A DNA stretch of 64,000 bases, taken from contig NZ_FOPZ01000007.1 of NCBI RefSeq assembly GCF_900113615.1, positions 1 to 64,000 of the forward strand, given 5' to 3'. Position numbers and translations under genes: made by a program. The notes under the pieces are model-generated. The model ran no database searches. It saw only the letters and a list, made by a program, of their open reading frames with translations, and had not been told where the DNA came from. The stretch comes from Halorubrum aquaticum. GTDB lineage: Archaea; Halobacteriota; Halobacteria; Halobacteriales; Haloferacaceae. This document shows, piece after piece, positions 45,059-54,370 of this stretch (its first letter is position 1; each line of letters begins with the position of its first letter).

Positions 45059-45328
45059 CTACTTCTCGACGGGGTCGCCGTCGGACCCCGACTCCGCGTC
45101 GTCGTCGCGGAGCTGCCGCGGGAGGAGCCCGCGGACGAGTCCACGAAAGATCCGACCGGGGTCGAGGAAGTACTGCGGCAACACGACCATCGCGACGGCG
45201 ACGACGAGCAGCCCGCCGCCGAGGGCGACCTCGCCCGCGAGGAGCCGGACGATCGCGTAGTTCGCGAGCGGCAGCGCGAACACCAGCGACGCCGCCAGCC
45301 CGATCATGTCGAACAGCCCGAGACTCAT
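45059..45328 (-). CDS. Small two-helix membrane protein
   Basis: An 89-residue protein with two hydrophobic segments (about residues 7-30 and 33-53) and a charged C-terminal tail, ending DDDAESGSDGDPVEK. It resembles small haloarchaeal membrane proteins of the DUF7533 type. A TATA-like CCGTTTATCC lies about 27 bases upstream on the minus strand. Function unknown. It converges with the PGF-CTERM gene. Confidence 0.75.
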   Translation of the reverse strand: MSLGLFDMIGLAASLVFALPLANYAIVRLLAGEVALGGGLLVVAVAMVVLPQYFLDPGRIFRGLVRGLLPRQLRDDDAESGSDGDPVEK

Positions 45329-45519
45329 GTGGCTCCCCTATCCCCTCGGCCCGGATAAACGGCTCTGTTGGTGCCTTCCGTTCGGACGGGACCTCGTGTG
45401 GACGATCGTTCTTCGAGTGGATGGATCGGTTTGCGGACCTCTACCGACTCGGCCGAGGGAACGATTCATGGGGTCGGCGAACACCACCCTTCAAGTCGGT
45501 CGGACGTTTCCGGTCCGAC

Positions 45520-46698
45520 ATGTCCGACCGACCGACGACCGCCGTCGTCCTCGCCGCCGGCGCGGGGCGACGGCTGAGTCCGTTGACGAACCGGCGGCCG
45601 AAGCCGATGGTCCCGGTCGCCAACAAGCCCCTCCTCGAGTACGTGATAGAGGCCGCGAGCACGGCCGGCGTCGACGAGATAGTCCTCGTCGTGGGCTACG
45701 AGCGCGAGCGGATCCAGACTCACTTCGGCGACGGCGACGACTGGGACGTCTCGATCCGATACGTGACCCAGGAGAAGCGGCTCGGTACCGCACACGCGGT
45801 CTCGCAGGCCGAACCGCTCGTCGACGGGCCGTTCCTCGTGTTGAACGGTGACCGGATCGTGGAGCCGTCCGCGGTCGAAGACGTCCGCGAGGCGCTCGCC
45901 GACGGCGACGCCGCGGGCGCGATGGCGGTGACCCGAAGCGACCGGCCGCGGGCCTACGGGGTCGTCACCGTCCGTGACGGCCGCGTGGAGACCATAGTCG
46001 AGAAACCCCGGCAGGGCGCGGACTCCGAGGTCATCAACGCGGGCGTGTACGCGTTTACCCCCGCGGTGTTCGACGCCATCCGCGACACCCGACCGTCCGA
46101 GGAGGGCGAGTACGAGCTGCCCGACACCGTCGAGCGGCTCATCGACGACGGCGGCGTCCGTGCCGTCAGGTACGACGGCGGCTGGCACGACGTCTCGTAC
46201 CTCTGGGACCTGCTCGCGGTCACCGACGACGTGCTCGACCGCGACGGCGGGGCCGTCGAGGGGACGCTCGCGCCCGGCGCGGGCGTCGACGACCGCTGCG
46301 TCGTCGCCTCGACCGCGTCCGTCGGCCGCGGCGCGGTCGTCGGCGCGGGGACGACGGTCGGCGAGAACGCCCGGATCGAATCCAACGCGACCGTCGAGCG
46401 TTCCGTGGTCTTCCCGGACGCGACCGTCGAGGCCGGCGCGGTGGTCCGCGACTGTATCGTCGGCGCGGGTGCCGACGTCGGCGCGAACGCCACGGTCCGG
46501 GGCGGGACCGCGACCGTCGCCGTCGCGGGCGAGCTGTACGAGGGCGTGCGCCTCGGCGCGGTCGTCGGCGACGACGCGACCGTCGGCGGCGCGGCGGCGC
46601 TCTCGCCGGGGACCGTCCTCGGCAACGACGCCGTCGTCGGCGACGGCGCGTCGGTGAGCGGGCGGATCGAGGACGGCGTGACGGTACGGAGGGGGTAA
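45520..46698 (+). CDS. Sugar-1-phosphate nucleotidylyltransferase with left-handed beta-helix (GlmU-like)
   Basis: A 392-residue enzyme. The N-terminal nucleotidyltransferase domain starts VVLAAGAGRRLSPLTNRRPK with the GxGxR and PKP signature. VINAGVYAFTPAVFDAI and the GGWHDVSYLWDLL block follow. The C-terminal half is a hexapeptide beta-helix (repeated GAVVGAGTTVGENARIESNA-like steps). Such archaeal proteins make UDP-GlcNAc or another NDP-sugar, often with an acetyltransferase activity in the helix. The ATG at 45520 gives MSDRPTTAVV. One base separates it from glmS, so both belong to one amino-sugar operon. Confidence 0.9.
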   Translation: MSDRPTTAVVLAAGAGRRLSPLTNRRPKPMVPVANKPLLEYVIEAASTAGVDEIVLVVGYERERIQTHFGDGDDWDVSIRYVTQEKRLGTAHAVSQAEPLVDGPFLVLNGDRIVEPSAVEDVREALADGDAAGAMAVTRSDRPRAYGVVTVRDGRVETIVEKPRQGADSEVINAGVYAFTPAVFDAIRDTRPSEEGEYELPDTVERLIDDGGVRAVRYDGGWHDVSYLWDLLAVTDDVLDRDGGAVEGTLAPGAGVDDRCVVASTASVGRGAVVGAGTTVGENARIESNATVERSVVFPDATVEAGAVVRDCIVGAGADVGANATVRGGTATVAVAGELYEGVRLGAVVGDDATVGGAAALSPGTVLGNDAVVGDGASVSGRIEDGVTVRRG

Positions 46699-46699
46699 C

Positions 46700-48523
46700 A
46701 TGTGTGGGATCATCGGCTACGTCGGCGACCGCCCCGCCCTCCCGATCCTCTCTTCGGGCCTCTCGAACCTGGAGTACCGCGGGTACGACTCCGCGGGCGT
46801 CGCGCTCACCGACGACGCGCTCTCGGTGTACAAGAAGTCCGGAGAGGTGAGCGAGCTCCAGGGAATCCTCCCCGAGTCGACCGACCACACGCGGGGGATC
46901 GGCCACACCCGGTGGTCGACGCACGGCCCGCCGACCGACGAGAACGCGCACCCGCACACGGACTGTACCGGCCGGGTCGCGGTCGTCCACAACGGGATCA
47001 TCGAGAACTACGAGGCGTTGCGCGAGGAGCTCTCGGACCACGAGTTCACGAGCGACACCGACACGGAGGTCGTCCCGCACCTGATCGAGGCGGAGCTCGA
47101 CGCGGGCGCGGAGCCGCGGGCGGCGGTCGAGGCCGCCGTCGACCGGCTGGAGGGGACCTACGCGGTGGTCGTGACGATCGCCGGCGTCGACGAGGTGTAC
47201 GCGACCCGCCGCGACAGCCCGCTCGTCGTCGGCCACGCCGAGGACGGGACGTTCCTCGCCAGCGACGTGACCGCCTTCCTCGAGCACACCCGCGAGGTGA
47301 CCTACATCGAGGACGGCGACTTCGCCGTGGTCGGCGACGACGGGCTCTCGCTGTTCCGCGACGGCGAGGCGGTCGACCCGGCGATCGAGCAGCTCGAGTA
47401 CGAGGCCGACGCCGCCGAGAAGAGCGGCTACGACCACTACATGCTCAAGGAGATCCACGAGCAGCCGCGGGCGCTCAGACAGACGATCTCCGGGCGGATC
47501 GACGCCGACGCCGGGACCGTCGACATCGAGGTCGACCTCCCCGCCGAGTACATCGACTCCATCGAGGAGATCCAGATCGTCGCCTGCGGCACCTCCAACT
47601 ACGCGGGGCGGTACGCGGCGGAGCTCCTCGAGTCGGTCGTGGACGTCCGAACGACCGTGGAGGTCGCGAGCGAGTACGAGTTCGACGGCGGCCGCGACCC
47701 CTGGCGGACGCTCGTGGTCGCGGTGACCCAGAGCGGCGAGACGGCCGACACGCTCTCGGCCATCCGGCGGGCGAAACGCGCCGGCGCGCGGACGCTCGCC
47801 GTCACCAACACGCTCGGGAGCACGATCGTCCGCGAGACCGACGACAGCGTGTTCATCCGGGCGGGCCCGGAGATCGGCGTGGCCGCGACGAAGACGTTCG
47901 CCTCCCAGGTGGCGACGCTCACGCTGCTCGCGGTCCACGTCGGCCGCGCCCGCGGGTCGCTGTCGTACGGGTGGGCGCGCGAACTGCTCGAGTCGGTCCG
48001 GAAGCTCCCGAACGCGGTCCAGGGCGTCCTCGACCGCGAGGACCGGGTCCGGGAGGTCGCCCGCGAGTACGCCGACAGCGACGCGTTCTTCTTCGTCGGC
48101 CGGAAGCTCGGACACCCGGTGGCGCTCGAGGGCGCGTTGAAGCTCAAGGAGATCTCCTACGACCACGCCGAGGGGTTCGCCGCCGGCGAGTTGAAACACG
48201 GGCCGCTCGCGCTCGTCACCGAGGACACCCCCGTGTTGGCGCTGCTGACCGACGGCTCCCGACCGACCGAGACGCTGAACAACGTCAAGGAGGTCCAGGC
48301 GCGCGGCGCGCCGGTGATCGGCGCGGCGACCGCCGACGGCGACGGCGAGGCGGCGGCCGACTCGACGTACCTCGACGTCGAGTTGCCCGTTCCCGTCACC
48401 GGCGCGCTGGAGCCGCTCGTCGCCAACGTCTACTGGCAGCTGTTCGCCTACCACGTCGCCGACGAGAAGGGGCGGCCGATCGACCGGCCGCGCAACCTCG
48501 CGAAGAGCGTCACCGTGGAGTGA
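46700..48523 (+). CDS. glmS: Glutamine-fructose-6-phosphate aminotransferase (isomerizing)
   Basis: A 607-residue glucosamine-6-phosphate synthase. After the initiator Met, Cys2 of MCGIIGYVGDRPALPILSSG is the glutaminase nucleophile. Further glutaminase signatures are HTRWSTHGPPTDENAHPH and HNGIIENYEALREEL. Two SIS sugar-isomerase domains follow (IVACGTSNYAGRYAAELL, VVAVTQSGETADTLSAIRRA, and KLGHPVALEGALKLKEISYD). The tail ends PRNLAKSVTVE, the typical C-loop. It is coupled to the nucleotidyltransferase, providing precursors for amino-sugar polymers or glycans such as those made by the adjacent GT2 locus. Confidence 0.97.
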   Translation: MCGIIGYVGDRPALPILSSGLSNLEYRGYDSAGVALTDDALSVYKKSGEVSELQGILPESTDHTRGIGHTRWSTHGPPTDENAHPHTDCTGRVAVVHNGIIENYEALREELSDHEFTSDTDTEVVPHLIEAELDAGAEPRAAVEAAVDRLEGTYAVVVTIAGVDEVYATRRDSPLVVGHAEDGTFLASDVTAFLEHTREVTYIEDGDFAVVGDDGLSLFRDGEAVDPAIEQLEYEADAAEKSGYDHYMLKEIHEQPRALRQTISGRIDADAGTVDIEVDLPAEYIDSIEEIQIVACGTSNYAGRYAAELLESVVDVRTTVEVASEYEFDGGRDPWRTLVVAVTQSGETADTLSAIRRAKRAGARTLAVTNTLGSTIVRETDDSVFIRAGPEIGVAATKTFASQVATLTLLAVHVGRARGSLSYGWARELLESVRKLPNAVQGVLDREDRVREVAREYADSDAFFFVGRKLGHPVALEGALKLKEISYDHAEGFAAGELKHGPLALVTEDTPVLALLTDGSRPTETLNNVKEVQARGAPVIGAATADGDGEAAADSTYLDVELPVPVTGALEPLVANVYWQLFAYHVADEKGRPIDRPRNLAKSVTVE

Positions 48524-48556
48524 GCCGTCGCGGGAGTCGTCGCGTCACTTCCCGGG

Positions 48557-50935
48557 TCATTCGTCGGGCGCCGACGCCTCCCGGCCGAAGACCTCCCGAA
48601 GGCGGTCGGCGGACTCCTTGAGCCGCTCGTCGTACGCCGGTTCGTCCCAGGTCGGCGGGACGTACCCGACCGCGTCGAGTCGGTCGCCCTCGATCCCGGG
48701 AACCGCGTGCGCGAGGTTCGTCGGCGTCGAGTCGATCGGCGCGGCGGATCCGGGTGCTTCGGCGTCGTCCTCGCCACCCGCCGGCACGTAGGAGGCGGCG
48801 GCGACGTCGATCGCCTCGAACGGCTCGTACGCGTCGACCCCGTCGGCCCAGAGGTCGCCGAGTCGCCGCCGGCGGCTCGGGTCCGCGACGTTGAGGAGCA
48901 GCCACGGGAGCCGGACCTCGACCGCGTCGGTCGCCGGCGAGACGTGGACGTCCGCGAGCGAGTCGTACTCGGGGGAGTCGGGGTTGCCGTTCCCGTAGCG
49001 GAGCGCGCCCGTCTCGACCGACTGGAACGGAACCCGCTCGCCGGTCGGCGGGACCGTGTACCCGCGGTTGATCGTCATTCGAACGGGCGCGAACGCGCCG
49101 GGTTCGGGGTCGCGATACCGCGAGAGGTCCAGTCCCGCCTCCGCGCCGTACAGGTACGCGAACGCGTCGTATCGGGGGTGGACCGTCACGCGCGAGTCGT
49201 CGGGACCGCCGAGCCGGACGACGAAGTCGGTCGACGCCGAGGTCGCGTCGACGCCGTAGGGGAGTTCGACTCCGTCGCGACCGGTCAGGCCGAGCGTGAC
49301 GAGGTAGTTGGTCCGGTCCCAGTCGACGCCGCCGTCGGCGCTCTCTCCGGCCGTGCCGCCGAGGTCCGCGAACTCGAGTCGGATCGAGAGGTACGCGGCG
49401 TCGCTCGTGACCCGGAGCGCGGTTAGCTCGCGGTCGCCGGCGGCGGCATCGTTCCCGGCGTCGTCGCCGTCGCCGATCGGGGCGGGCGAGCCGGCCGGCG
49501 TCGCCGAAGTCGCGTCGGTCCACGCGCCTCCGGAGCCGTCGAGGGGGACCGCGTTCGCCGGATCGAACGCGAGCAGGCCGAACCGCTGTTCGGGCGTCTG
49601 GACGTTCGACCACTCCGGCCGGCGGTTCGGGTCCGAGAGGTCGGCGAGGTTCCACGTCCGCTTGAACCACTCGTCGTGCCAGCTGAAGACGAGCCCCCCG
49701 GCCGCGCCGACCTCGCGGAGGTCCTCGTACATCGCCGCGACGATCTCGCCCTGCTCCTCTTCGGTGTGGCGGCCCTGGTCGCGTCCGTGGACGTGTCGCT
49801 GGGCGATCCCGCGTGACGAGGGGACCCCGAACTCGGCGACCACGAGCGGGTGGCCGGTGGCACCGACGAGGTCGTTCAGGTAGCCGGCGTAGGCGTTCGC
49901 CTCGCCGCGATGGTCGACGTAGTTCGCGTACTCGGGCGTCTCGTTGAGAAGCGGCGGGTAGTACGGGTAGACGTGGTAGGCCGCGAACGTGCCCGCGTCG
50001 TTGGCGTCGGTCGCGACGACGGCGTCGGGGTCGACGGTGACCGCGTCCTCCGTCTCGAACGGCTCGTAGGGGTGTGAGAGCGGGTCGGTCGTCACCCAGT
50101 TCGTGAACGCGGCGGGCCGCCCGACCCCGTACGCCTCGACCTCGTGGGCCACCGCCCGGTCGAGCCGCCCGGCGAGCCAGCGCTCGAAGGGACGGTCGAC
50201 GGTCGAGGAGAGGTACTCGCCGTCGTACGCGCCGGGCTCGTTCGACCGGTTCGTCTCCCGCACCACGGTCGGCGGCCACTCGATCCCGGCGACGTAGCCG
50301 AGGACGGAGTCGCTCACGTCGGCGTCGTACGTCCCGCTCGCGTGGCCGGGTTCGGGGTCGATCGTCGTCGCGCCGTGGACGACGTCGACGGCCCGACGGA
50401 GCGACCGGTCGAACTCCTCGGCGAGCACGAACGCGTCGCCGGCGGAGATCAGGTGTTCCTCGCCGATCCAGTTGCCCTGGAGGAGGTAGATCGGGTCCGG
50501 ATTCTCCCGGTTGTGGGCGGCGAGCGCGCGGTAGAACGCCGGCGGGTGGACCGTGTACACCCGGACGACGTTCACGTTCAACTCCCCCATCGCGGCGAGC
50601 CAGCGGTCGTACTCCGCGCGGGTGATCGCCGCCTCGCCCGGGAAGCGTCCGGGTTTGGCCATCCCGAGGTTCACCCCGCGGGGGACGAACTCGGCGAACG
50701 GCCCGCCGTCGACGGAGACCTCGAAGCCGTCGTCGCCGACGCGGAAGCGCCGGTCGGGGCCGTCCGGTCGGGCGTCGTCTCCGGACTCGTCGTCGCCGTT
50801 CCCGCTACCGGCTCCGTCCGCACTCCCCTCGTCGGTTCCGCCCCCGTCGCCGTCCGTCCCGGCGCGGAACCCGCATCCGGCGGTCCCGACCGCGCCGGCC
50901 GCCCCCACCGTTCCGAGGAACGCGCGTCTGTGCAC
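48557..50935 (-). CDS. Tat-exported lipoprotein with glycoside-hydrolase-like TIM barrel
   Basis: A 792-residue secreted protein. MHRRAFLGTVGAAGAVGTAG ends in a lipobox Cys21 after a twin-arginine motif. An acidic Gly/Asp-rich linker follows (about 22-60). The barrel-like part (about 80-440) has FVPRGVNLGMAKPGRF, LNVNVVRVYTVHP, and HPLVVAEFGVPSSRG near residue 368, whose Glu is a candidate catalytic residue. SWHDEWFKRTWN lies just after. The C-terminal 300 residues look beta-rich. It fits clan GH-A glycosidases acting on polysaccharide at the cell surface. Family not identified. Position beside a polysaccharide synthase supports a trimming or modifying role. Confidence 0.75.
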   Translation of the reverse strand: MHRRAFLGTVGAAGAVGTAGCGFRAGTDGDGGGTDEGSADGAGSGNGDDESGDDARPDGPDRRFRVGDDGFEVSVDGGPFAEFVPRGVNLGMAKPGRFPGEAAITRAEYDRWLAAMGELNVNVVRVYTVHPPAFYRALAAHNRENPDPIYLLQGNWIGEEHLISAGDAFVLAEEFDRSLRRAVDVVHGATTIDPEPGHASGTYDADVSDSVLGYVAGIEWPPTVVRETNRSNEPGAYDGEYLSSTVDRPFERWLAGRLDRAVAHEVEAYGVGRPAAFTNWVTTDPLSHPYEPFETEDAVTVDPDAVVATDANDAGTFAAYHVYPYYPPLLNETPEYANYVDHRGEANAYAGYLNDLVGATGHPLVVAEFGVPSSRGIAQRHVHGRDQGRHTEEEQGEIVAAMYEDLREVGAAGGLVFSWHDEWFKRTWNLADLSDPNRRPEWSNVQTPEQRFGLLAFDPANAVPLDGSGGAWTDATSATPAGSPAPIGDGDDAGNDAAAGDRELTALRVTSDAAYLSIRLEFADLGGTAGESADGGVDWDRTNYLVTLGLTGRDGVELPYGVDATSASTDFVVRLGGPDDSRVTVHPRYDAFAYLYGAEAGLDLSRYRDPEPGAFAPVRMTINRGYTVPPTGERVPFQSVETGALRYGNGNPDSPEYDSLADVHVSPATDAVEVRLPWLLLNVADPSRRRRLGDLWADGVDAYEPFEAIDVAAASYVPAGGEDDAEAPGSAAPIDSTPTNLAHAVPGIEGDRLDAVGYVPPTWDEPAYDERLKESADRLREVFGREASAPDE

Positions 50936-51050
50936 GGGGATCCCACTCGCTTGGACGATAAAACCCTGATCCCGGGACGAGGCGTCGGGGAACGCCTCGT
51001 TTTTTCAGCCGTCGTCGACAAGTCGGCGGCGACGGTCCGCCCGTCCGACC

Positions 51051-52235
51051 ATGAACACCGATCCCGACCACGACGATCACGACGACTCCGATCGAATCCA
51101 CCCGTTCGAGAGCCTCCTCCGGCTGGCAGACGCCGACTACACGACCGAAGAACGGATCGGCCGCGCGATCGACGTCGGCCGCGAGTACCTCGGCGTCGAC
51201 AACGGCGTCCTCTCGTACACCGGCGAGGGCCGTTACGAGGTGGTCAACACGAACATCGAGTCCGGGCCGTACGCCGAGGGGGGCGTCGTCGACCTGTCGG
51301 AGACGTGGTGTCGCCACGTCGTCGGGACGGGCGAGCCGATCGGGTTCGCCGACGCCGCCGAGAGCCCCTACCGCGACGATCGGGCACGCGAGACGACCGG
51401 ACTGAGCTGTTACGTCGGCGCAGCCGTCGAGATCGACGGGGAGACGTACGGGACGCTGTGTTTCTCCGACGAGGAGCCCCGATCGGAGTCCATCGCCGAC
51501 GAGGAGCGCGACTTCGTCTCGGTGCTCGCGGACTGGGTCGGCCACGAGCTCGAACGCGAGAAACACTACGCCGAGTTGCGCGAACAGAACGACCGGCTCG
51601 ACGAGTTCGCCGGGATAATCGCACACGACCTCCGGAACCCGCTCGCGGGCGCGATCGGGTTCACGGAGCTCGCACGGGAGGAGGCGACCGGCGAGACCGC
51701 GGCGTTCCTCTCGCGGGTCCGGAGCTCGCTCGGCCGCATGGAGACCATGATCGCCGAGTGTCTGATACTGGCGAAGGAGGGGGCCGACGTGGGCGAGCGC
51801 GCGAGCGTCGACCTCGAGGAGATCGTCCGCGACGCCTGGGAGACGGTCCGGACCCGGAACGCGGCGCTGTCGGTCGAAATCGAGCCAGGAACGACCGTCC
51901 TCGCCGACGCGGAGCGGCTCCAGCGGCTCCTCGAGAACCTGTTCCGCAACGCGGTCGAACACGGCGGTCCGGACGTCTCGGTGACCGTCTCGGGCGACGA
52001 CCACGAGTTCGTCGTCGCGGACGACGGCCCCGGACTGCCGCCGGCGGTCGAGGCCGCGCTCGCCGACGCCGACGCCGAGAACGTCAAGTCCTTCGGGCTC
52101 GGGCTGTTGGTCCTCCTCCGGGTCGTCTCCGGGCACGGGTGGGACCTGACGGTCGACAGCTCGGCCGAGGGGACCGCCTTCCGCGTGAGCGACCTCAACG
52201 CCGCGGAGCCGGTCCACGAGGAACTGGACGACTAG
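51051..52235 (+). CDS. GAF-domain sensor histidine kinase
   Basis: A 394-residue soluble kinase. An N-terminal GAF domain (about 20-170; LGVDNGVLSYTGEGRYEVVN, CYVGAAVEIDGETYGTLCFS) is followed by the H-box FAGIIAHDLRNPLAGAIGFT near residue 190. The ATPase domain has LLENLFRNAVEHGG, VADDGPGLP and a reduced G2 FGLGLLVLLRVV. No membrane segment is seen. It lies on the plus strand between two minus-strand polysaccharide genes, and its stop codon overlaps that of the GT2 gene in the palindrome CTAG. It may act with the response regulator at 55598, but this pairing is inference. Confidence 0.9.
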   Translation: MNTDPDHDDHDDSDRIHPFESLLRLADADYTTEERIGRAIDVGREYLGVDNGVLSYTGEGRYEVVNTNIESGPYAEGGVVDLSETWCRHVVGTGEPIGFADAAESPYRDDRARETTGLSCYVGAAVEIDGETYGTLCFSDEEPRSESIADEERDFVSVLADWVGHELEREKHYAELREQNDRLDEFAGIIAHDLRNPLAGAIGFTELAREEATGETAAFLSRVRSSLGRMETMIAECLILAKEGADVGERASVDLEEIVRDAWETVRTRNAALSVEIEPGTTVLADAERLQRLLENLFRNAVEHGGPDVSVTVSGDDHEFVVADDGPGLPPAVEAALADADAENVKSFGLGLLVLLRVVSGHGWDLTVDSSAEGTAFRVSDLNAAEPVHEELDD

Positions 52236-54370
52236 TCGTCGGCGTGGTCCGGCGGATCCACTCCGCTGTCTACGGGTTCCACCCCGCCGTCCGCCGGTCC
52301 CGTCCCGTCGACCATCCAGACGTAGCCCTCCCGACCCTCTCCGTCGTCGAACTCGCGCGTCCAGACGAAGCCGCCGTCTCCCACTCCGTCGCTCGGATCC
52401 GTGGTCCAGACGAACCCGCCGTCGCCGACCCCGAGCGAGAAGTCCGTCGTCGCGACGATCCGGCCGGATGCGGGGTCGTCGTCGGCACCGAACAGCAGGA
52501 CGAAGCCGCCGTCGCCCGCGCCCTCTGAGGGGTCCGTGGTCCAGACGAACCCGCCGTTCCCGACTCCCTCGGTGAAGTCGTCGGTCCGGACGAACCCGCC
52601 GTCGTCGAGTCCCGCGCCCGGGTCCGGAGTCCGGAGGAAGCCGCCGGCGGTGGCGCCGACGATCCCCGCGGGTGACTCCGCCGCGGACGACTCCGTCTCC
52701 ACGGACGACGACACCGCCGCGGACGACTCCGTCTCCACCCCCGCGATCCGGGAGATCCAGCGGATCCCGTCGGTGCCGGGCTCCTCGACGAGTTCGTCGA
52801 TCCACGCGAACCCGGCGGCGTCGATGGGGTCGCCGTCGGGGAGGTCGTCGGCGAACCGGTCGATCCACGCGAACCCCCCGTCCGGGTCGTCCGCGCCCGC
52901 CGCCGTCGAGGCCGTCACGTCCGGCGGGTCGGCGGCCGCCGCGGGGGTGCCCGCGCCGCCGAACCCGCGCCGCTCCATCGCGCCCCACGACTTCTCGCCG
53001 CGGAGGAACTCGACGAGCCCGTGCCAGGCGACCGCCGTCTTCCACTGGCGGTAGCCGAAGTTCTCGAGGACGCCGTACCACAGCAGCCGGAGCACGTCCT
53101 TCGGGTCCTCGTAGCGGTTGAAGCTCCACACCTCGCTGAACACGCCGAACCACGAGAGGAAGACGCCGACGCCGACCGTGAGAAGCAGGAAGACGAGGAA
53201 GAACTCGACGTTCAGGATGCCGAAGTACCACGCGAGCGGGAGGAGGACGTAGCCGAACCCCTCGATGAGCGGTCCCAGCGCCTCCGCGGCGGTGAAGAAG
53301 GGCAGGATCGCGGTTCCGACGCGCCCGTACCGTCGTCTGAAGAACACCCCCCGGTTGGCGACGACCGTCTCGAGCATCCCGCGGTACCAGCGGCGCCGCT
53401 GGCGGCCGAGGGTGCGCAGGTCCGACGGCACCTCGGTCCACGCGACCGGTTCCGGGAGGAAGTCGACCGTGTACTCGACGTCCTCGTCGGAGAGGTACCG
53501 ATGGAGCCGGACGACCACGTCGAAGTCCTCGGTGACCGTGTCGTGGCGGTAGCCGCCGATCTCGCGGACGCGGTCGGTTCGGAAGACGCCGAAGGCTCCC
53601 GAGATGAGCACGAGCCCCTTGAGCCGGCTCAACCCGAGCCGACCGGAGTAGAACGCGCGGAGGTACTCCATCACCTGGATCCCCGGGAGCCCGGTCCTCG
53701 GGAGGTTGATCTCCTGGACCTCGCCGTCCTCGACGACGCAGTCGTTGGCGACCCGGATCGTTCCCCCGCTGGCGACCGCTTTCTCCGGCTCCTCGAGGAA
53801 CGGGCGGACGATCTGTAACAGGGCGTTGCGGTCGATGACCGTGTCGGAGTCGACCGCACAGAACAGCTGTTGGTCGGTGAGCCACAGTCCGGCGTTGAGC
53901 GCGTCGCTTTTCCCGCCGTTCTCCTTGTCGACGACGAACAGGTCCTCGTGTCGCGTCGAGCGGTACACCCCGCGGATCGGCTCGGCGGGCACGTCGTAAG
54001 GGAGGGCCGCGTCGATCCGCTCCAACTCGAACGCCTCGCGGAGCCGGTCCATCGTGGCGTCCGTCGAGCCGTCGTTGACCACGACCACCTCCTGGTCCGG
54101 GTAGTTCAGCGCCAGCATCGACCGGACGCTCTCCACGATGGTCGCCGCCTCGTTGTACGCGGGGACGACCATCGCGACGCCGGGGTAGAAGGGGCTGTCG
54201 AACGGCCGGAACGGCGGGTTCCACTCCGACTCGCGCACGCTGTCACGCAGTTCGAAGAGCGCGAGGACGTGGATCAGGAGGTAGCCGAGGTTGACGAGGA
54301 GGTAGTAGCCGACGATGAACGCGCCGGAGCCGACCACCAGCGCGACCGCGAGGTCCTCGAGCGTCGTCAT
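52232..54370 (-). CDS. Processive GT2 polysaccharide synthase with C-terminal GGFVWT repeats
   Basis: A 712-residue membrane glycosyltransferase of the PgaC/cellulose/hyaluronan synthase type. It has an N-terminal helix, then AMVVPAYNEAATIVESVRSM, the DxD region CAVDSDTVID, the acceptor-site TEDFDVVVRLHR, and Q-R-R-R-W in LGRQRRRWYRGML, which marks processive enzymes. Three to four transmembrane helices follow. From about residue 495 to the end is an acidic tail of about eleven short repeats, period near 15, with GGFVWTTDP or variants. The ATG at 54370 overlaps the HEAT-protein stop (TGATG). The longer frame upstream lies inside that gene. Confidence 0.9.
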   Translation of the reverse strand: MTTLEDLAVALVVGSGAFIVGYYLLVNLGYLLIHVLALFELRDSVRESEWNPPFRPFDSPFYPGVAMVVPAYNEAATIVESVRSMLALNYPDQEVVVVNDGSTDATMDRLREAFELERIDAALPYDVPAEPIRGVYRSTRHEDLFVVDKENGGKSDALNAGLWLTDQQLFCAVDSDTVIDRNALLQIVRPFLEEPEKAVASGGTIRVANDCVVEDGEVQEINLPRTGLPGIQVMEYLRAFYSGRLGLSRLKGLVLISGAFGVFRTDRVREIGGYRHDTVTEDFDVVVRLHRYLSDEDVEYTVDFLPEPVAWTEVPSDLRTLGRQRRRWYRGMLETVVANRGVFFRRRYGRVGTAILPFFTAAEALGPLIEGFGYVLLPLAWYFGILNVEFFLVFLLLTVGVGVFLSWFGVFSEVWSFNRYEDPKDVLRLLWYGVLENFGYRQWKTAVAWHGLVEFLRGEKSWGAMERRGFGGAGTPAAAADPPDVTASTAAGADDPDGGFAWIDRFADDLPDGDPIDAAGFAWIDELVEEPGTDGIRWISRIAGVETESSAAVSSSVETESSAAESPAGIVGATAGGFLRTPDPGAGLDDGGFVRTDDFTEGVGNGGFVWTTDPSEGAGDGGFVLLFGADDDPASGRIVATTDFSLGVGDGGFVWTTDPSDGVGDGGFVWTREFDDGEGREGYVWMVDGTGPADGGVEPVDSGVDPPDHADD
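52250..52890 (-). repeat. Tandem repeats encoding the GGFVWT tail of the GT2 synthase
   Basis: About eleven degenerate units of roughly 45 bases. The core GGxxVWT is encoded around sequences such as ACGAACCCGCCGTC on the plus strand. Units at about 52395-52440 and 52515-52560 are nearly the same at the DNA level, and others have drifted. One unit is interrupted by a longer segment (LLFGADDDPASGRIVATTDF). The units span residues about 495 to 700 of the synthase. Confidence 0.8.
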
